From positions 1 through 17,132 of the forward strand of contig JAOXYB010099048.1 of assembly GCA_028565635.1 (NCBI GenBank): DNA of 17,132 nt. The letters are read 5' to 3'. Made by a program: the position numbers and the translations under genes. Source of the DNA: Phoronis ovalis. Lineage: Eukaryota > Phoronida > Phoronidae. Shown piece after piece: positions 10,516 to 17,132 of the stretch; position 1 is the stretch's first letter, and every line of letters starts with the position of its first letter. The notes under the pieces were generated by a model. It ran no database searches, was not told the origin of the DNA, and saw only the letters and a list, made by a program, of their open reading frames with translations.

Positions 10516-12962
10516 TTATTTTACAGCATTATTAGCATTTAAAAAAAAAAATCTTTCCTGTGTGTTAATGTTAATTTAAACTTTCTCTTGAAAATGTTTA
10601 AGAGAAGATGCCTAACCAAGGGAATCGGAACTTGACAAACCATTAAAGAGCATTTCTTAAAAGAAATAAACATGCTAACAGAAATGAGTATACAGACAAA
10701 CAAAGCTGCACATTGTAGACATTATGAAGACACAAAGAGAGTCCACTAAAACTAACAATAGATCGTCTGACCGTGATAACATGTTATTGTATTATATAAA
10801 ATGCCGACAGTTTTATGATTAGGTTTTTAACAAAAGATGATGAAGGGAAGTCAAACAACACTTTACAATTTTATGATGATAAATTATTTTTATGAATTTA
10901 ATACTAGTTGTACTTGAGGTATCTGCTGGATTTAATAATATACTTCTCTTAAAATAATTGATGGGAGTGAACTGAACGCCTGTCAACGAAAATTCATGCC
11001 AATATTTTTAGGATATGGAAGACAGTTTAATAAGCCTAACATAATAAGCAAAGGAAGTCACATTATTTAGTTTTGAATTAAAGAAAAGATTAATTTATTA
11101 TCATGCATTTGCTAGATTTGGTCGTCCTAAAGTGGCGGACAAATTTGTGTAACAAGTTCGACAACAAATGCAATTCTCTAATAATCAAAAGCAGCAATCA
11201 TCAATTTCATCTTTTGCATTTCCTCTCGTCCTATTTCATATTTATACATTCCATACAAAATCGTTTTATAATTTATCGTGTTAAATGAGTATTTCTTACC
11301 AGCAGCCTTGCCCATGAAAGACACATTAATTCTCTGGACATAATTAGCGTTTTTTTTGTCTAAACAATCAGAGTATAATATGACCTTCGTCTAGACTTCG
11401 CATTGTTCTACCGAATCACGAGGGTCCAATTAAAAAAATGCAAGTCATGCCAACTAGGGATTAAATGCCTGCGGTGGAGGGACGGGTAATGATTTCTGCT
11501 TAAAAAACAGGTTTTTTTGATATTGTTTTATTTCAAACTATAAAAGTTTATGATGACGTTTTAGTTTAAATTATTGTAAGTAAAGAAGTATTGGATTGGC
11601 GTTGTATTCCGCGTTCAGTTCAAAAAGATAACAGCGACCCTTAGTTTTGAAGGAGGTCCTTGTAAGCACGCTGCAACACACAACACAACCGCTATATCTA
11701 ACATCACTTAACTTACAATGCATTTTTGAGCCGACAAGACTGGTTGTATATTAAATTACGCAAATATTGCAACAACCTTAATATAGTGAATAAATAACTC
11801 CAATTAAGATTTTCAAAGAACAAAGGCTATATTCCAATATTCCATAACAAGACAGACAGACGAGCATGATAAATCACTGGGGGTTGTGTCAGATTAAAAT
11901 CCAGGTATAAAATATCCCTAGCTAAACGTTAAATATGGTTAGTGCGACTATGTTTACACACCACTACACAAACTTTACATAAGTTAGAAGATTTCGTATT
12001 TGGCGTAAACAAAGCTAAGCTTAACTCTTCTTACTACAACCTTGACATTCTTAGTAAACAACATTGGAGTAAAGAGAGAAAACCTTTGGACGGAAAATGT
12101 CCAGGCTCCCCTTCATAAGTTGGGACCATTTATTGTTCACTGTCTGCATTGACATTCAGTTGAAACGACCGCCTTTGCCTGCATCACTTTACGGAGAAAA
12201 GCAATAAAAAAACTACAATTTTTTTTCTTAATAAAAAATATGTTCACTTTCGCCGAGAATGCCTTTAAATAGTCTTTCCATTGCTAGATAAAATTCTATG
12301 TGAAGCAGAATTATCCCTTATTCCATTGGACGATCGGCTTAGTAACCTTTATTATACTGTCTCGATAGCGATATGCTATCCTTGTTAGTGACATTTGCAC
12401 AGAGCTTATTAAAATATTCTAAAACTAACGTGATTTTGTTTTTGACATTTAATAAAACAATATTTCATTTTGTAGATGACACAACCAAACCATAACAACT
12501 GAAAAAATGACGTACCCTCAAAATCTTAAATTCAAAGACGGCACCAAGTTTCTCTATGCACTCAATATTATGTTTCTTCTATCTCTGGTTTCATTTGACA
12601 TTTCATACGAAATATTTTGCTCTCCAAACAAAGCACAAGCCTGAATAACTATTTGACAATACAATTTTCCTGTTTACGTGTTTAACTCTAAAAACAAAAA
12701 TGTGTTTTACCTTGAATAAAGATTTTAAAAAATAGATCACTAAGCTATTTTCAATACACTGTAAAACCAAATATTTCTATATCGTGCTATTATTACACAT
12801 TTTTAACAAGAAACGGCATGCCTTTCGCTAATTTTATACAATTTAAAGATACATTCAAATACAGGGAAACATTTCTCTTCTACAATAAGTCAGATTTTCT
12901 TTTTTCAACATAAAAGTTCGTTTGATCTCATATCAATTCAGTGAAAAGTATCTTAAATGTAT

Positions 12963-13107
12963 TTTAAGTCAATAAACGAATCACACCTTTTCGGCAATAA
13001 CAGTTTTCGATTTTCTCTCAAGGCGAACAGGTGAAAGTTTGAGAGAAGACCGAAAGCCATCATTAGTAAAAGGTGTGATTCAATCGAGGATTCAGTTCTT
13101 GACTTAA
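12963..13107. repeat. Imperfect long hairpin, about 45-base stem
   Basis: AATCACACCTTTT near 12979 pairs with AAAAGGTGTGATT at 13068-13080, and TTTCTCTCAA at 13012-13021 pairs with TTTGAGAGAA near 13038-13047. The middle of the stem has several mismatches. The loop is about 16 bases. Outside the main stem, AAGTCAA (12966-12972) pairs with TTGACTT (13099-13105) after a one-sided insertion. It could be a foldback repeat or a relic of a palindromic MITE. Confidence 0.7.
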
Positions 13108-13374
13108 TTTAAAGTCGAGATGACTTTCTTTTGTTGTGCAAAACCTAGGGAAGTTTCACAGCCAAAAACAAACAAATTAATAGCCGTTGGCTTCGTTCCG
13201 TTGTTTTCTTACAATCAATAGTAAGGTTGTTATCATTCAACAAGGATCAAATTCTAATTTTAACTGATAAGCCTTAAGATTTATTACTTTTTATCATACA
13301 ATTTTAATTCAATAAGTTACATCAAGTACAGGTGAAACTTTGGCGTCAGGCGAAGGCGCTTTGCTACTTTCGTT

Positions 13375-13554
13375 CTCAGTCAGTAAATAGCTCGTATATT
13401 GTCCCGACACCTATTATAGTGACAACATCTGTACTCAACACCCTGGATATATGACAAGCCTTTGGTGTCTTCACTGATGCCACCCAAAGGCTTGTCATAT
13501 CCCGGGTGTCGAGTACAGATGTTGTCACTGTGGTAGGAGCCAGGACTGACTGAG
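13375..13554. repeat. Long hairpin with near-perfect stem of about 46 base pairs
   Basis: AGTGACAACATCTGTACT (13418-13435) pairs exactly with AGTACAGATGTTGTCACT (13512-13529). The pairing continues through ACACCC/GGGTGT and ATGACAAGCCTTTGG/CCAAAGGCTTGTCAT, with two mismatches and a two-base bulge. The loop is about 17 bases (13466-13482). An outer pair, CTCAGTCAGT (13375-13384) with ACTGACTGAG (13545-13554), closes a large internal loop. If transcribed, this would form extended double-stranded RNA. Confidence 0.88.
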
Positions 13555-13557
13555 TAA

Positions 13558-13601
13558 AGATATGAGATGGTGCCTTCACTGATGCTTTCCATCTCATATC
13601 T
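13558..13601. repeat. Second hairpin, 13-bp perfect stem, loop shared with its neighbour
   Basis: AGATATGAGATGG (13558-13570) pairs exactly with CCATCTCATATCT (13589-13601). The 18-base loop contains CTTCACTGATGC, the same 12 bases found in the loop of the preceding hairpin, while the stems are unrelated. Confidence 0.88.
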
Positions 13602-13823
13602 GCACTTCCTAACAGCCCCTTTGCTGAGTCTATGTTCTTCAGGGATGGTAGACTGACATCAGTCGTTAGAAACATTGATGGGAGTTTTTTAATAAATGAA
13701 TTATAGTACATAAAACAGTTGCTAGAATAAACTGGTAAGCTCTCTGCCAATTTTGCCTACAAAAGCTGTTTATAATGCTTAAAGTTGAATACAGTATCAT
13801 ATGTGTATGTTTATATGTTTCTA

Positions 13824-13994
13824 TGTAAAGCTAGGAGTGCCATATATTTTTCACCTTTAAATTCAAAGCTAAGACTGCCAGATTATTTTGTCCTTTACAT
13901 TAAATTTTTAGACAAATATTTTGAATGACTTTTTAGGAATATTATTTTTTAGAAAAAAAATTATCTTAAATTACAAAGCCGACTAACATTAGTC
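13824..13994 (-). repeat. Right long inverted repeat (171 bases)
   Basis: This is the reverse-complement copy of 8382-8564. It begins TGTAAAGCTAGGAGTGCCAT on the plus strand and ends GCCGACTAACATTAGTC followed by TA. It lacks about 12 bases of the A-run found in the left copy. Similarity stops sharply at the inner end of both copies. Confidence 0.85.
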
Positions 13995-14365
13995 TACAGG
14001 GATGGATGCCATTCGATTAGAAAAACAATTTTAATTAAATACGAAGTATTTAAACATTATTTCTATCAACAGATATGCCATATAAAAATACCTGATTTGT
14101 GCTTAAGTACGATCGAACATTTTGACAAATAATGCTGTCATCATACTACTTAGATTCTTAGAAGTGTCTTTTTGTACAGAGTTTATAATTAGGGTTGCCC
14201 CTATAAGGGAGCAAGCCTATTGGTTTTGTATGATTTCTTTCTTCTTCTCTTCTTTTTCTTCTTCCAATTTTCAGCAAGCTATATCTCAAAGACGGTTACA
14301 GCTGGGAAATTGATACTTGATGTATGACATCCCTGGGGTAGGCCATTGTTGAAAAGGTCATTTGA

Positions 14366-14378
14366 AGATCAAAGGTCA
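14366..14378 (+). promoter_or_regulatory. DR1-like nuclear receptor motif, copy A
   Basis: AGATCA-A-AGGTCA is a direct repeat of hexamers with a one-base spacer, the arrangement bound by HNF4/RXR-type receptors in animals. It lies in the left copy of the internal duplication. Binding is inferred only. Confidence 0.3.
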
Positions 14379-14632
14379 AATTTTGAAAAAAATTCAAAAT
14401 GTTCTAAAATGATTGTATTGAGTTACAACGAAGTATTTTAGATATCTTTGAGAAGATTTCGGTACTACAAGGTTTTGTTTTCATTTATTTGGCATCTTTT
14501 CAATTAATTTATTGGTTGTCCAAAATTCACTAAGCCATATCTCGAAGTCTGTTGTAGTTAAGGACATGATATTTGAGGTTTGACATCCCCATGGTAGGCC
14601 ATTGCTGACCTTGGTGTCAAAAGGTCATTTAG

Positions 14633-14645
14633 GGGTCAAAGGTCA
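14633..14645 (+). promoter_or_regulatory. DR1-like nuclear receptor motif, copy B
   Basis: GGGTCA-A-AGGTCA is close to the ideal DR1 element. It is the matching position in the second copy of the internal duplication, with further AGGTCA half sites at 14622-14627 and 14679-14684. Binding is inferred only. Confidence 0.35.
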
Positions 14646-15064
14646 AAATTCTAAAAATGCGGTTGAAAGGTAATTCGGAGGTCATTTAACGTTCATAAAA
14701 GCTAATATGAGCAACCCTGCCTTTGCTAAAAGGCTATCTAGTTTTTCCTAAAATTGATGTTGACATATATGGACGCTCTCACCATTTGTGTTTGGCAATG
14801 CACTTCACGAGATCTAATAAGGAAATATAAATGTTGCCAACAAATTTCTTGCTCTCACTATTTTTTGATTTTTTTTCCAATTCCCAGTTTTTTTCAATCC
14901 TGGATATTTGAAGCACCCTATATTCTCTACTTTATCATTGTGCATCTTCTTTTATTTTCGACTAGCACAAATCAACACCAAAAAAAATAAAATCAAACAA
15001 TACTTTTGAATCAAGCTATGGTATTTTCATTAATTTGTGTCTTGTGACCCGGAAAAGTCTTTCA

Positions 15065-15153
15065 GCACGACCTACTCTAACGCTTCTGTTGTGCTATATT
15101 TTGATACTTTCAGGCTGCGTTAGAGATTTACAGACTTTCTAAAGTCTTAAACG
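15065..15153. repeat. Cluster of short overlapping hairpins
   Basis: CTCTAACGC (15075-15083) pairs exactly with GCGTTAGAG (15117-15125). AGCACGAC (15065-15072) can pair with GTTGTGCT just downstream. AGACTTT-CT-AAAGTCT forms a palindrome at 15132-15147. GCGTT at 15117 can also pair with AACGC near 15149, so alternative foldings compete. Confidence 0.55.
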
Positions 15154-15600
15154 CTGCTGAGTTGTCTTTGAAAAGCAACACTTGAACTTCACAACTGGCC
15201 TTGAAAGAAATTAAATCCCTAGATACAGTGTCAAGTATAAGAACCAGAAAATGAATTTTATAGATAAATTTATAGTACAAAGGAAGTGGAAAAATTAACA
15301 AGCACATAAAACAATGGCCTGTCATTCAAATCAATAATCACATTCAATCACGGTTAGTCATTTAACATAATAGAGGCAGGATATTAACTTAAGACATAGA
15401 TTTGTAATTTTCTCGCGTCGCTGAATGAATGAGTAAAATCAGTTTAAGGTATTAGGAATAAAACAATGCAGTTCATGGTGTTTTTCTAGGTGCCCATAAA
15501 GTCCATTTTAAAGGACCTGACGGGCGTAGACGGATGTAAAGTTATTTGTAAGCACAAAACAGTTGACCCAAATCGGAATCCCCTCGTCCATTTTATCAAC

Positions 15601-15618
15601 ATTATTATTATTATTATA
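15601..15618. repeat. (ATT)n microsatellite
   Basis: Five ATT units followed by ATA. Confidence 0.85.
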
Positions 15619-17132
15619 GAAATACCGTTATATATTATGACTTGTTTTTGTTTTTTTACTATTTTTTTTTATATTGGGTCATTAAGTTCATTTTAAGCAT
15701 TTGGCTATTGGCAGACATATATTACTGTTCTATGCCCATAGGGAGGACTATAACTCTTTGATATGAAACAAATAACTTCTGTGATGGCTAAATGGACCCA
15801 AATGTGGCCTCATCAACTTGATTGTAAAATAATATCTGGGCCCCGGACCTGGGCACAGCCTTCCGAAACCGATGTCCTGTTAATTAATAAAGAATCGAGG
15901 GACAAATTTCAGTAGATATCTTAAACTTTTATTTCAATCACGGATTGTATGAAAATTCAATATCTATATATGAAGAGGTAAATGAAATCAAGGTCACGAT
16001 TTTCATTAAGATATAAGATAATACGACTTTTCTACGTTTCATAATCAGTCTACGAGCTTTAACATTCTAGCCACCTAAAGGTCACGCTTATATTATACTC
16101 TAGGCCAATACGGGGCCAATAAGTCACTTAAAAATAGATTACAGCTAAATAGAGTTCAAAATTTATCAATTGTCGCCATTAATAAGATCCACTTTACCTT
16201 TAAACATTCATGTGTGCAACTCCATCATATTTGAAAACAGTCCTAAGTTCATAAATGGCTGTTAAAAGCAAGGAGAACATTATCCAACCTTGTATCTTCA
16301 CTACGTTAAAAGTCAGTGTAACGGGTTGAATCTGATGAATGTACTGCATTAAGCAATGTGTTCTTTATATAACAATAGTTCCTCACAACAGGTACAATAC
16401 CGACACAAAAGCCAGGACAATCACTATGTTTCTTCTCTACGGAGTTCAATATAAGCCTAAATAAATATGACCCGTACTCTATTATTGCCTTATTATAACT
16501 ATTCTAAGCATTCCTAGCCTTCTCCTATTGATGATTAGTTTAATTTCATTCCCCAATTCTATAGCTAAATACTTACCTACCTTTGTAAGTTACAGTGATA
16601 GCTCGTTAATTCTGTAAAAAAAAACTTCCTTTACGTCCAATAATGAAATGGCAATGATTTAAACTTCAGGGTGAGCGGAAATCGACACCGCCTTGTGTAG
16701 AATTGTTTTAAGCCCTTCTTCCATACAGTTAAGTCAATTATTCAGAAAGGGGGCGTTAGATACACGATTGTTAAATATTTTCATAGCGTTCAATCTCAGG
16801 TAGAAGCTACTTGTATAAACGTGTTAAAGAAATAAAACTAAAATAATATTTTGTTCAGGTTGCAATTGATGCATGATTCAGATAAAAACAAGGTTGCTTT
16901 GTACGTGAACTCAGTCACCCCTGAATGGAGTAACCTATGGTCGACTTGTGGCTGGTAACTGTCCAGAAAACAAAAACCGATATCATGTTAAAATATTAAG
17001 ATAAAATGGGTCATAAGAGCCAGATTGGCTTTGTTAATGTTATCTTACTGACTACCTGATTTAACTTCAGGATAAAAAAAATGTAGATCTTCTTTCGTGA
17101 GCCGTTGAGCTGACGAGGTATCATCCGCTGTC

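Larger units (their letters stand above)
8565..12962. other. Interior of the inverted-repeat element, no gene seen
   Basis: The stretch is A+T-rich and non-coding by inspection. The longest frame is 111 codons at 10244-10579 plus; it is low in family signal and spans a 31-base duplication that is not a multiple of three. A perfect 14-base palindrome, AGATGCATGCATCT, lies at 9075-9088. No transposase, reverse transcriptase or integrase motif was found in either strand of the frames examined. Confidence 0.55.
8382..13994. mobile_element. Putative 5.6-kb DNA transposon or foldback-like element with long inverted repeats
   Basis: The two ends, 8382-8564 and 13824-13994, are inverted copies of each other. 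Both outer ends begin GACTAATGTTAGTCGGC, and both are flanked by TA (8380-8381 and 13995-13996), which would fit a TA target-site duplication. Between them I find no transposase-like ORF or catalytic motif, so the element would be non-autonomous or dead. The interior holds an AC microsatellite, a 31-base duplication and, in the last kilobase, three hairpins. The known superfamilies with TA duplications (Tc1/mariner and relatives) are candidates, but the ends match none that I recognise. The alternative is two unrelated copies of a 180-base repeat that happen to face each other. Confidence 0.5.
14190..14719. mobile_element. Dispersed repeat with CAGGGTTGC-like ends and AGGTCA motifs
   Basis: The left end reads TAGGGTTGCCCC and the right end is GCAACCCTG, whose complement is CAGGGTTGC. 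Such ends resemble hAT-type terminal repeats, but no 8-base target duplication is visible. Inside is a diverged duplication offset by 256 bases: a stretch resembling AGCYATATCTC-AAG, TGACATCCC, GGTAGGCCATTG and AGGTCAWTT occurs near 14277-14380 and again near 14535-14647. A pyrimidine-rich tract lies at about 14229-14263. A non-autonomous transposon or a decayed dispersed repeat is likely; the family is not assigned. Confidence 0.45.
14720..17132. other. Non-coding stretch to the right edge
   Basis: No supportable gene is seen. A 67-codon stretch at 15490-15696 starts like a small exon after TTTTTCTAG but soon runs into ATT repeats and low-complexity hydrophobic sequence. A minus-strand frame around 16310-16450 contains a short cysteine-bearing stretch (DCPGFCVGIVPVVRNYC) without a matching domain. 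A small G+C-richer patch lies at about 15838-15875. The rest is A+T-rich without visible repeats other than those listed. Confidence 0.5.

Noticed and set aside
10244-10579. 111-codon plus-strand frame
   Set aside because: It begins at a non-ATG codon, has no recognisable motif, spans a 31-base duplication that shifts frame between copies, and ends in a run of A.
13376-13750. 124- and 70-codon minus-strand frames
   Set aside because: They overlap the two hairpins. Their internal repetitions (ASVKAPSH and ASVKTPKA) come from the inverted DNA and shared loop, not from protein repeats, and no family motif is seen.
14754-14990. 78-codon plus-strand frame rich in F, I and S
   Set aside because: Composition reflects a pyrimidine-rich, A+T-rich stretch; there is no start context or family signal.
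15490-15696. Possible small exon after TTTTTCTAG
   Set aside because: The first 36 codons look plausible, but there is no ATG start, the rest is ATT-repeat and hydrophobic low complexity, and no partner exon was found.
16310-16450. Minus-strand cysteine-containing stretch resembling a clip-like or disulfide-rich peptide
   Set aside because: Only two closely spaced cysteines and a third follow no known spacing, and the frame ends without signal peptide or partner exon.

Overview
The window is nuclear DNA from an animal: A+T-rich, intron-bearing and sparse in genes. The two genes seen have spliced exons with canonical GT..AG borders and AATAAA-type polyadenylation signals. The plus-strand gene at the left edge encodes the C-terminus of major vault protein (MVP), which molluscs, annelids, echinoderms and vertebrates keep but insects and nematodes lack. 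With the dispersed repeats rich in AGGTCA and the long non-coding stretches, this suggests a marine invertebrate, perhaps a mollusc. The taxon is an inference, not something the sequence proves.

Layout, left to right. Bases 1-796 hold the tail of MVP: the end of one intron, an 81-base exon, an intron, and the terminal coding exon. A 3' UTR with several AATAAA signals follows, to about 1690. Bases 1690-4237 show no supportable gene. Bases 4238-5462 hold the 3' part of a minus-strand gene: two coding exons that splice to a complete 257-residue polar protein I do not recognise, preceded by a short 5' UTR segment that starts at a splice acceptor. MVP and this gene are convergent (tail to tail). 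Upstream (5') exons of the minus gene must lie at higher coordinates or beyond the window, and I could not identify them.

Bases 5463-8381 look like intron or intergenic DNA, with a decayed tRNA-like stretch near 6914. Bases 8382-13994 are bracketed by a pair of about 175-base inverted repeats that are strongly similar, start with the same palindromic end and are flanked by TA on both sides. This looks like a 5.6-kb DNA transposon or foldback-like element with no surviving transposase ORF. Its right-hand kilobase carries three hairpins, two of which have unrelated stems but an almost identical loop. Just outside, at 14190-14719, lies a second repeat with short CAGGGTTGC-like ends, a diverged internal duplication and five AGGTCA motifs, including two DR1-type nuclear-receptor sites. 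The remainder to 17132 is non-coding as far as I can see, with a small hairpin cluster at 15065-15153 and a short ATT microsatellite.

The two genes show no functional link beyond being neighbours. The main novelty candidates are the unassigned 5.6-kb inverted-repeat element with its shared-loop hairpins, and the orphan minus-strand protein.
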